Position numbers and translations under genes: made by a program. The notes below the pieces were generated by a model. The model worked only from the letters and a program-made list of their open reading frames with translations. It had not been told where the DNA came from and did not search any database. Shown here piece by piece: positions 35,431 through 42,413 of a DNA stretch of 64,000 nucleotides. The number at the start of each line of letters is the position of its first letter. Position 1 is the stretch's first letter. Source of the stretch: CAZYFH01 sp964646815 (GTDB lineage: Bacteria > Acidobacteriota > Vicinamibacteria > Vicinamibacterales > UBA8438); NCBI GenBank assembly GCA_964646815.1, contig CAZYFH010000002.1, forward strand, positions 62,001-126,000. Reading direction: 5' to 3'.

Positions 35431-36501
35431 CTACGAGAGGGGTTCGGCGGTCGGCTGGAAACTTGCGATCGACAGCTGCGCCGCAGCGCGCTCGGCAACC
35501 GCGAGGAAGGCGCGCGCGGCTGGCGACTCGGGCTCGGCCTCCACGATGGGCACACCGGCGTCGCCCCCAACGCGAATAGGCGCATAGAGTGGGATCTGGC
35601 CAAGGAACGGCACGCCGAGCTCGTTCGCGACACGTTCGCCGCCGCCCTTCCCGAACAGGTCACTTTCGCGATCGCAGCTCGGGCAGACGTAATAGCTCAT
35701 GTTTTCGATGATACCGAGCGTGGGAATATTGAGCTTGCGATACATCCCCAACGCGCGCCGGCTGTCGGAAAGTGACACGGCCTGCGGCGTCGTCACGACG
35801 ATGGCACCGGCCACGGGCACGGTCTGGCTCAGGCTTAGCGCTACGTCACCGGTACCCGGCGGCATGTCGACCACGAGATAGTCCAGCTCGCCCCAGCGGA
35901 CATCCAGGAAGAACTGGCGGACGACACCGTGCAGCATCGGACCACGCCAGATGATCGGCGCGCTGGCATCGGTCAGGAACCCCATCGAGACGACCCGGAT
36001 ACCGTGCCGCTCCGGCGGGACGATCTTCTTGCCGTCCGACTCGAGCTGGGAATCGATGCCGAGCATGATCGGCACGTTGGGCCCATATACGTCGCCGTCA
36101 ATGATGCCGACGCGCCCCCCGTAGCGCGCAAGTGCCACGGCGAGATTCACCGATACGGTCGTCTTGCCGACACCGCCCTTACCGGCGCCGACGGCGATGA
36201 TGTTCTTGATGCCGGGAATCGGCGCCCGCTCGCTCTCGGACGATGCGGCGCGCACCGTGGCGGTCATCTCAATCGTCACGTCGGTGACCCCGTCCAGTGC
36301 GGACACGACAGCGTGCGCCTGGTCGCGCATCTGGTCCTTGACCGGGCAGGCAGGCGTGGTGAGCTCGATCGTGAACGAGACACGCCCGTCGCGAACGGCG
36401 AGTTTCTTGACGAAGCCGAGGGCGACGATGTCCCGGCCGAGATCCGGGTCGTTCACCGACTTGAGCGCGTCGAGCACCACGTGATCAGATACCGCTGACA
36501 T
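35431..36501 (-). CDS. Mrp/NBP35-family iron-sulfur carrier ATPase
   Basis: The 356-residue protein has an N-terminal MIP18/DUF59 domain (VLDALKSVNDPDLGRDIV, Cys in TTPACPVKD) and a P-loop ATPase domain with the deviant Walker A GAGKGGVGKTT, ending with the CPSC metal-binding pair (YYVCPSCDRES). It delivers Fe-S clusters to apo-proteins in the cytoplasm. Length and order are standard. ErpA, another Fe-S carrier, is encoded at 56174-56548, consistent with an Fe-S trafficking need. It is divergent from the disrupted small membrane-protein gene at 36571. Confidence 0.9.
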   Translation of the reverse strand: MSAVSDHVVLDALKSVNDPDLGRDIVALGFVKKLAVRDGRVSFTIELTTPACPVKDQMRDQAHAVVSALDGVTDVTIEMTATVRAASSESERAPIPGIKNIIAVGAGKGGVGKTTVSVNLAVALARYGGRVGIIDGDVYGPNVPIMLGIDSQLESDGKKIVPPERHGIRVVSMGFLTDASAPIIWRGPMLHGVVRQFFLDVRWGELDYLVVDMPPGTGDVALSLSQTVPVAGAIVVTTPQAVSLSDSRRALGMYRKLNIPTLGIIENMSYYVCPSCDRESDLFGKGGGERVANELGVPFLGQIPLYAPIRVGGDAGVPIVEAEPESPAARAFLAVAERAAAQLSIASFQPTAEPLS

Positions 36502-36570
36502 GCGCGACTAGCATATCGACATTTGAATCGGAGTTACAGGAACGACCGCCCTATGTAAGACTTCAAGTCG

Positions 36571-36927
36571 ATGAGCGACGACGCGACGCCAGAGGTCCCG
36601 CCGCCGCGCACCAGTGCCTCGCCGAATCGGGGCATCATGATCGTGCTCGCCTATCTGTGATTGCTCGCGCTGGCACGGCTCCTCGTCGAGAAGGACGATG
36701 CTGAAGTTCAATGACACGCAAAGCACGGATTGGTGCTGTTCGGTGCCGCGATCGCTGTGTCCTTCGCGCTGAGCATCCTTAGTACGTTCACCGGATTTCT
36801 TGGGTGCATCTTCTTGCCACTGGTGCAGATCGCGATCGTCGGCCTGCACGTCGTCTGCGTCGCCAAGGGTCTGCAGGGCACCCGGTTCGTGATCCCTGGC
36901 GTCAGCGACTACGCCGACCGCCCCTGA
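36571..36927 (+). pseudogene. DUF4870-like small membrane protein with two in-frame TGA codons
   Basis: ATG 36571 opens a 118-codon frame to TGA 36927 that reads MSDDATPEV..., IMIVLAYL(TGA)LLALARLLVEKDDAEVQ(TGA)HAKHGLVLFGAAI and two further hydrophobic segments. As I recall the family, both TGA positions (after AYL and after AEVQ) are Trp, so each is a TGG-to-TGA change. Before and after the stops, the frame is intact. Other genes here end naturally with TGA and use TGG for Trp, which argues against a recoded UGA. It directly precedes yidD and may have been its operon partner. Read-level evidence could show a sequencing artefact. Confidence 0.7.
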
Positions 36928-36949
36928 TCCCCTGATTCACTAGCAGCCC

Positions 36950-37219
36950 GTGCTCCAGAAGCTCGTGGCCGGCGCGGTGTCCCTCGCCGCGATGGCTCTA
37001 ATCGGCATCGACGCGACCCGCGCGCCGAGCCGCAGGCTTGGCGCGACGGTTGCTGTCGCGTGCATACACACCTACCGGCGCGTGATCGCCCCCCTATTTC
37101 CGACGACCTGCCGGTTCACTCCGACGTGCAGCTGGTATATAGAGGCCGTCGTGCGAGAGTTCGGGTCGGTGAGAGGCGCTGCGCGCGCGACCAGACGCCT
37201 CGCACGCTGCGGACCCTAG
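36950..37219 (+). CDS. yidD: Membrane-protein insertion efficiency factor YidD
   Basis: The 89-residue protein contains the YidD block YRRVIAPLFPTTCRFTPTCSWYIEAV, with the three conserved Cys (CRF, TCS, and ARC at the end) and the final LARCGP. YidD helps the Sec-YidC pathway insert inner-membrane proteins. The N-terminal 35 residues form a probable membrane segment (LVAGAVSLAAMALIGID). The GTG at 36950 is the only suitable start. It is not next to rpmH-rnpA-yidC, the usual location, and lies behind a decayed gene. Confidence 0.85.
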   Translation: MLQKLVAGAVSLAAMALIGIDATRAPSRRLGATVAVACIHTYRRVIAPLFPTTCRFTPTCSWYIEAVVREFGSVRGAARATRRLARCGP

Positions 37220-37265
37220 ACAGCACCCGGCACGCACGATCCGCAGCCGCGTTGACCGGTCGATC

Positions 37266-37895
37266 CTACTGGATTGAGATGCGAACCTCGACCTGTGTCT
37301 CGGCAGCGTACGGCGGGTTGACGGAGAAGCGCAGGCGCGTACCGTGGCGAACGCCCGGCGGCACACGCAACTGCAGCTGATGGGACAGTCGGCCACAGCC
37401 GGTCCCGCTGCACACCCCACACGTTTCTGCCCACATCTCGCCCCGACCGCCGCAAACGGGGCAGGTGTGGGACATCTCGAGCGCGACGGGCACCTCCGCC
37501 CCATGATCGGCTTCCCGGGGCGTCAGCTCGACCTGGGTCGTCTGGGTGGAAGCCGCCGGGTCGCCGTCCGCGCCAAAAAAGGCCGCGCGGATTCGACCTA
37601 CGAGCTCGCCTATGGAGGGGAAGTCAAGCGCAACATCGTCCGAGAACGCGATGATCTGGCGATCCGGGCGCACGTCCCGGCCATCGAGCGCGCCGACGCG
37701 CTGGGTGTCATACGTGTGGCGCCGGCCCGAGTCACCGAGCGTGTAGTAGGAGCGGCGCACGTTGCGCAGTTGCTCGCCGCCGAACGCCTTGTCACGATCC
37801 GCGTGCAAACGTCGGGCAAGCGCCCAGTAGGCACGCCGAATCTCGCTCAGGTCGGCGCCTTTCGAGACGCCGAGAATCCGATAGTAGTCGGACAC
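37266..37895 (-). CDS. DnaJ-like protein with altered HPD motif
   Basis: The 209-residue protein has an N-terminal J domain (MSDYYRILGVSKGADLSEIRRAYW, residues 1-65), a linker, two zinc-type CxxCxGxG repeats (CPVCGGRGEMWAETCGVCSG-TGC) and a C-terminal substrate-binding segment. The invariant His-Pro-Asp of J domains reads His31-Ala32-Asp33, which should weaken activation of DnaK. The zinc region has two CxxC motifs rather than the four of DnaJ. It may act as a holdase or be in decay. A strong minus-strand promoter lies at 37903-37932. Confidence 0.8.
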   Translation of the reverse strand: MSDYYRILGVSKGADLSEIRRAYWALARRLHADRDKAFGGEQLRNVRRSYYTLGDSGRRHTYDTQRVGALDGRDVRPDRQIIAFSDDVALDFPSIGELVGRIRAAFFGADGDPAASTQTTQVELTPREADHGAEVPVALEMSHTCPVCGGRGEMWAETCGVCSGTGCGRLSHQLQLRVPPGVRHGTRLRFSVNPPYAAETQVEVRISIQ

Positions 37896-37902
37896 GGTCA
37901 GT

Positions 37903-37932
37903 ACGATAGGAGCGCGTTCCAGCCGTTGTCAA
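37903..37932 (-). promoter_or_regulatory. Sigma-70 promoter for the DnaJ-like gene
   Basis: On the minus strand TTGACA (37932-37927) and TATCGT (37908-37903) are separated by 18 bp. The predicted start is within a few bases of the ATG at 37895, so the transcript would be leaderless or nearly so. Confidence 0.55.
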
Positions 37933-38254
37933 GGTAGGGAGCCGATGCTCCGATCGTGCGCCGATGCCCGATGCGTAGCCACCCCGCGCGCATGGTTCGA
38001 TCGCTCGGCTCCGTCTGTGTCCCGACTTCGGCGGCATCCTCGAACCGACCCAGCCCTCCTGGGAAGTGGTCGTCGTACCCGGCGGCGGGCACCGGCCCGC
38101 AGGCTCCTGAGCCGCAGCGTTGGCTGTGGTTGATTTGCGGCTACCGTGACTACCGCGGTCATCGCTTGACACTCAACAGGCCGTCATACGGACCGAAACG
38201 AGGATCTTGTGCTGGTTCGGCGACGTCGCGGTTGCGTACGCGCGCCCTGCCGCG
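37933..38254. other. Intergenic stretch of about 320 bp without a supported gene
   Basis: Frames are open on both strands but the translations are Arg/Pro/Ser-rich, without recognisable motifs. A TTGACA at 38166-38171 on the plus strand is an isolated -35-like hexamer without a convincing -10. The stretch ends at the dispersed repeat copy B. Confidence 0.5.
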
Positions 38255-38290
38255 GAGTGGGCCACTCGGGATCCCCGCGGAGCGACCGCG
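38255..38290 (+). repeat. Dispersed 36-bp intergenic repeat, copy B
   Basis: It matches copy A (1246-1281) at 32 of 36 positions. It lies just upstream of the degenerate zinc-ribbon frame; a GGGGTTC/GAAGCCCC hairpin follows at 38292-38311. Confidence 0.5.
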
Positions 38291-38315
38291 TGGGGTTCAA
38301 GGCGAAGCCCCGAGT

Positions 38316-38495
38316 AGAGAGATCAAACGCGAGTGCCCGATGTGCGCGGAGTTCATGCGGCTACGTGAGCGGGAACGGGTCTCGACGATCCCGGCCACAT
38401 CGCAAACCGTGCGCCGAATGACTTTCGAGTGGGAGTGTGACTACTTCGAGGAGGCGTCGGCAACAGACAACGGGCCGGGCTCGGAGAGCTCGTGA
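38316..38495 (+). pseudogene. Degenerate zinc-ribbon small protein
   Basis: The frame reads REIKRECPMCAEFMRLRERERV...MTFEWECDYFEEA, resembling a small zinc-ribbon family with CPxC and CPEC knuckles. Here the second knuckle is EWECDYFEE, missing one Cys; a nine-base deletion between repeated GAGTGT would give exactly this. There is also no canonical start before the first knuckle, and the only near ATG (38339) lies inside CPMC. I therefore read it as a remnant. A start at a rare codon is the alternative. Confidence 0.5.
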
Positions 38496-38514
38496 CGGGT
38501 GATGTGTTGGACTG

Positions 38515-38739
38515 CTAGGCTCGGGCGCCGAGGCTCAAGAGCACCTCCTGCCGTGTTTCCAGATCGATCTCCGCAAGCTCGATCGACGTCTCGCACTCGT
38601 CGCACAGCAACTCGAGGACGGCCGGCTTGCCCTCCTCTCCAACGTCGAGTCTCAGATCTTCGACTTGGAGCAGGTGTAGCTGCAACGTCTTGACTTGAAA
38701 GGTTTTCTCGTTCCCGCAACTCGGGCACACTAGCGACAT
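38515..38739 (-). CDS. Small zinc-binding conserved hypothetical protein
   Basis: The 74-residue protein starts MSLVCPSCGNEKTFQVKTLQ and later has LLCDECETSIEL; the two CxxC pairs form one zinc ribbon. The middle is acidic and beta-rich. I recognise no named family. It is convergent with the degenerate zinc-ribbon frame and divergent from the 38845 gene. The start is clear, because the first CxxC is only five residues in. Confidence 0.65.
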   Translation of the reverse strand: MSLVCPSCGNEKTFQVKTLQLHLLQVEDLRLDVGEEGKPAVLELLCDECETSIELAEIDLETRQEVLLSLGARA

Positions 38740-38844
38740 CGTCCGCGACTCCTCTCGACGGGCTGCTCCGCGCTCAGCCGATCATGAAATTGTACCAGAG
38801 ATCGCCTCGGGCCTGCTCGCCTGTTGTACTATCGCCGGGTCAAC

Positions 38845-39054
38845 ATGAAAGCCACCTACGAGATTCACAGCGAGGCGCGAGGGGGGCACTGGGTCGCGTG
38901 GGCGACACGGAACGCCGAAGCGAAGCCGGCCGGCGCCGCCATTCTCGTCGGTCAGACGCAACAAGAGGCCGAAGCCAACGCAGCGCTGTGGGTCGATCGC
39001 CTCGACGCCGAACCCAGCCTGCTCCGTAGCGAAGCTAGAGTTCACGTGGAGTGA
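38845..39054 (+). CDS. Small conserved hypothetical protein
   Basis: The 69-residue protein MKATYEIHSEARGGHWVAW... has an alpha/beta pattern: two beta strands, then a loop and a helix (QEAEANAALWVDRL), in size and order like HicB-type or small dsRBD-like domains; similarity is only general. Start ATG 38845 is preceded by GGGTC and, 12 bases further up, by TACTAT, a possible -10. Function is unknown. Confidence 0.55.
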   Translation: MKATYEIHSEARGGHWVAWATRNAEAKPAGAAILVGQTQQEAEANAALWVDRLDAEPSLLRSEARVHVE

Positions 39055-39273
39055 CAACGTCTCGCGCAGAGTTGGGCGCGAGGGTAAGGCGGAATGTAAG
39101 AAGGTGGCGAGCCCACATGCCCGAGGACAACACAGCCCTCGTCGCCAGCACCAGCGAGACTGGCCACCCACGTGAACTCTGCGGTTTGAGCGACCGTCGC
39201 GGTCACGCCGCGTGCCGACTGCTTGCCACGCAGTCATCGTCTATGGATTCCGAGAGACCAAGGACGCACCGGC

Positions 39274-39438
39274 TCAGTGGTCCGGCACCGTGCAGCGTGG
39301 GCCTTTCACCTCGAGCGCGACCAGGTCGACGGCCAGAGTGGGCGCGCGATAGTCGGCGGCCACGCACCCGCAGGGAAGCGACGACAGCATCAGCAGCTCG
39401 AAGGGTGAGGATGAATTGGGCGCGTAAACCGTGCTCAT
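39274..39438 (-). CDS. Small hypothetical protein, possibly real
   Basis: The 54-residue frame MSTVYAPNSSSPFELLMLSSLPCGCVAADYRAP... is hydrophobic-rich with CGC and a later Cys. Compositionally it looks more like protein than its surrounding frames, which are Arg/Pro-rich. It is downstream of addA on the same strand by about 175 bp. I have no family assignment; other frames of the 39055-39614 interval show nothing supportable. Confidence 0.4.
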   Translation of the reverse strand: MSTVYAPNSSSPFELLMLSSLPCGCVAADYRAPTLAVDLVALEVKGPRCTVPDH

Positions 39439-39614
39439 GGGCGTCTCGGAACCATCGAGAGTGGTTATCGGGTGCCGGCGCGCGGACCCACAGGGGTTCC
39501 GGCGCAAGGAACTTCACGCCGCATCACGATTCCGCTCGACCATTGGGCGCCAGCAGATGCGACGGTCGAGGCCGCCGCTCCCAACAACCTTCGCAGAACC
39601 GTTGATGCGTCCCG

Positions 39615-42413
39615 TCAAACCCCTGGTATCCCGTGGCAGGCCGGCATCTGAGCGTCCGCGCAGACTGCGAGCACGTGAGCGTGACCGCTCGATCCGGTCC
39701 ACTCGAGTCGCGTCGCCGACGCTCGGATCGCGCGTTCGAGCGTCGCGGTGAAATCCCGGGGGAGCACCTCCCCAAGACTGCCTCGGTTGACTGCGATCGT
39801 CCCGTCCCGGGTAGCGGCGGCGAAGTAGAGCCGATCCCGCGCCCGCGTCGCCGCGACGTACAGGAGGCGTTTGGTCTCCTCCAGGTCTCCAAGCCGCTCG
39901 TCCTCGTCAGCGGCCGAGCGGTATGGCCAGACCGAGACGGACGGCCTGCCATCGCCGCCGTCGGACACGACGCGAATCGCCGGAACCTCGGTGCCCGTGC
40001 CCCGGCCGACGTCGACCAGGAACACGATCGGGAACTCCAGTCCCTTGGCGGCGTGAACGGTCATCAATTGGACGGCGTCGAACGCCTCGACGATGGCGTT
40101 GGACACATCACCGGATAGGTGGTCGATGTGCTCGGCCACGCGTGCCATCGTGGCATACCCGCGGTTCTGGACGCGGCGCACGAGGCTCCGAATCTTCTTG
40201 ATGTTTTCGCGCGCCTGAACCTGGTGCCCGGTGCCCAACTCGGCAGCATATGCTGCCTCGTCCAGCACTCGGTCGAGCAACTCGGCGGGCGATAGCCGAT
40301 CGACGAGCGCGATCCATCCCGGGATGTTGGCCCGTGCCTGTAGGAGCACACGCCGGTCGTCTGCCGACAACGCGTCGATGGCCGGCGGCGGCTCCTCGGC
40401 GATGAGTGCATCCGCCAGGTGCCCCGCTAGATGAACGAGCGCGGGGTCAGACACACGAATCAGGCGGGACCGGAGGAGCGCGGCCGCCCGAAGCTCAGAA
40501 TGCGGGTGCGCTAGGTACCGGAGCAGTGCCCGCACGTCCTTGATCTCATCGGCATCGAAGAAGCCAAGACCCTTGTAGACGGCCGCCGGCACCCCGCACC
40601 GCTCCAGCGCGCGCTCGAACTCACGGTGGCTCTCACGCGACCGGAACAAGATGGCCACGTCGCTTGGCCGCGCGGGTCTCGGCTGACCGGTGTCGCGATC
40701 GCGCACGATACCGGCCTCGAAGAGCCGGACCACTTCCGCGGCGACGCCGGTGGCGCACCGCTCGACATCGCTTCCGACAACCACCCCAAGCGGCGGGTCG
40801 GCGGCTGTGTCGGCATCTGCGGGCACGTCGGACGGGAAGTGATCTGGCGCGTCGAATCGGAACGCGTCGCGACGCTCGGGCGCCTTAGGCACAGCGGCGA
40901 ACAGATCGTTGAAAAAACCGAGCAACGTCGGAACCGCGCGAAAGCTGTGCGAGATCGATTGGCGCACCGTTCCGCCATCAGTCTCACCGTCCGCGCGCAG
41001 CGCGGAGACGTCGTTGACCGCGTCCTGCATCACGGACACGTCAGCGTCTCGAAACCGGTAGATGGACTGCTTTCGGTCGCCGACGACGAAGATGGAAGGT
41101 GGAAGCGGCGCTTCGTGCACCAAGCCGCTCCCCTCGCCCCACGACTGTACCAGCAGCGACACCAGCTCCCATTGGAGCCGGCTGGTGTCTTGACATTCGT
41201 CGAGCAGCACGTGGTGGTATCGCGACTCCAGACGATAGCGCGAGCGAGCGAACTCGTCCATCTGCCGCAGCAGGTCGACGGCCCGTTCGAGCACGTCCGA
41301 GAAATCGAGTAGCGCGCGCGACTCGAGCTGGCGACGGTACGCGGTCACGGCCACGCCGAAGAGGCGCTGCACGCCACGCACCATGGCGACATTGAGGTCG
41401 CGATCGAGTCCACGCAGCACGTCATGCACGACGGGTGCCAGCGTAATCGCGGCGTCACGAAAGCGCCGGTGCGCCGGCGTACCCGCCTTCAGCCGACCCG
41501 AGGGAAAACTCTTGCGCGGTGCTCCCTTGCGGGTGAGAAAGTACTTGCGCAGCCGATCGAGCGCGGCGCGCGCGCGGGGCGCCTCACTCGCCTCGAGCCT
41601 ACGCAACGCCGCCAGATCGGCTACCACGACCGCAAATGGCGCCTGATCAACCGGCCCGTCCGTTGAGAACCGATCGACCTCGGCGCGACAGTTGTAGAGC
41701 CGATCCGCTAGGAGACCGACCGCGCGCCGGCACGCCTCGTCACCCGTCAACGCCGACGGTGTCGCTGCCAGAAATCGATGAATTGCCGGAGGTACGGCGA
41801 GTCGCCGGCGAAGCAAATGGGTCAGCGCCACCCGCACGCGCCAGGGCCCGAGCATCGCGAGCAGCATGGCCAAATTGGCGTCATCGTGCGCGTTCGCACC
41901 GCATACCGAGAGCGCGTGCTCGACCGCCTGCTGAATGAGGTGCGGCACCTCGGTCTCGTCCGCCATGCCGAAACCGGGATCAAGGTCGGCTTCGAGCGGG
42001 AACTCCTTGAGCAGCGACAGGCAGAAGGCGTCGACGGTGCTGATCGCGATATCGCCCAACCGGTCGCGTAACGCGTCCCATTGCGCCCGCTCCGGCGCGG
42101 AGCCGGTCGATTCGGCTCTCAGCTGGGCGATGATGCGTCCACGCATCTCCGCCGCCGCCTGCCGCGTGAAGGTCATCGCAAGGACGTTGCCGGGGTCGAC
42201 CCCGGCACGGATCAGGTTGAGATACCGGGTGACGAGCACTGACGTCTTCCCGGTGCCAGCTGAGGCTTCGAGCACGACATTGCGCGTGGGATCCACGGCG
42301 CGCGCGCGAGCCGCGCTGTCCCGGGGCACGGTGGCAACACGCGGCGGCGTTTCATCCACGCCCTCGCGGTCGCCGAACAAGGGCAGCTGTCGCCCACTAG
42401 TCGATTCCGACAT
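39615..42413 (-). CDS. addA: UvrD/RecB-type helicase subunit (AddA-like)
   Basis: The 932-residue SF1 helicase has Walker A EASAGTGKTSVL, TFTRQAAAEM, the Walker B/motif II LLDECQDTS, DRKQSIYRFRDADV, TVHAAKGLEFP and VAATRARDRLYFA. It unwinds DNA for double-strand-break repair. Typical AddA proteins are 1,100-1,250 residues with a C-terminal nuclease domain; this one ends about 75 residues after the last helicase motif, so that nuclease is absent. ATG 42413 overlaps the end of the AddB-like gene by 17 bases, giving an addBA operon. Confidence 0.85.
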   Translation of the reverse strand: MSESTSGRQLPLFGDREGVDETPPRVATVPRDSAARARAVDPTRNVVLEASAGTGKTSVLVTRYLNLIRAGVDPGNVLAMTFTRQAAAEMRGRIIAQLRAESTGSAPERAQWDALRDRLGDIAISTVDAFCLSLLKEFPLEADLDPGFGMADETEVPHLIQQAVEHALSVCGANAHDDANLAMLLAMLGPWRVRVALTHLLRRRLAVPPAIHRFLAATPSALTGDEACRRAVGLLADRLYNCRAEVDRFSTDGPVDQAPFAVVVADLAALRRLEASEAPRARAALDRLRKYFLTRKGAPRKSFPSGRLKAGTPAHRRFRDAAITLAPVVHDVLRGLDRDLNVAMVRGVQRLFGVAVTAYRRQLESRALLDFSDVLERAVDLLRQMDEFARSRYRLESRYHHVLLDECQDTSRLQWELVSLLVQSWGEGSGLVHEAPLPPSIFVVGDRKQSIYRFRDADVSVMQDAVNDVSALRADGETDGGTVRQSISHSFRAVPTLLGFFNDLFAAVPKAPERRDAFRFDAPDHFPSDVPADADTAADPPLGVVVGSDVERCATGVAAEVVRLFEAGIVRDRDTGQPRPARPSDVAILFRSRESHREFERALERCGVPAAVYKGLGFFDADEIKDVRALLRYLAHPHSELRAAALLRSRLIRVSDPALVHLAGHLADALIAEEPPPAIDALSADDRRVLLQARANIPGWIALVDRLSPAELLDRVLDEAAYAAELGTGHQVQARENIKKIRSLVRRVQNRGYATMARVAEHIDHLSGDVSNAIVEAFDAVQLMTVHAAKGLEFPIVFLVDVGRGTGTEVPAIRVVSDGGDGRPSVSVWPYRSAADEDERLGDLEETKRLLYVAATRARDRLYFAAATRDGTIAVNRGSLGEVLPRDFTATLERAIRASATRLEWTGSSGHAHVLAVCADAQMPACHGIPGV

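Noticed and set aside
36571..36927. UGA recoded as Trp genome-wide
   Set aside because: Most genes here end with TGA and use TGG for Trp inside, and the TGA in proline dehydrogenase falls on an Arg position. Recoding would extend many proteins.
38166..38171. TTGACA as a promoter
   Set aside because: No acceptable -10 at 16-18 bp, and no gene with a clear start just downstream.
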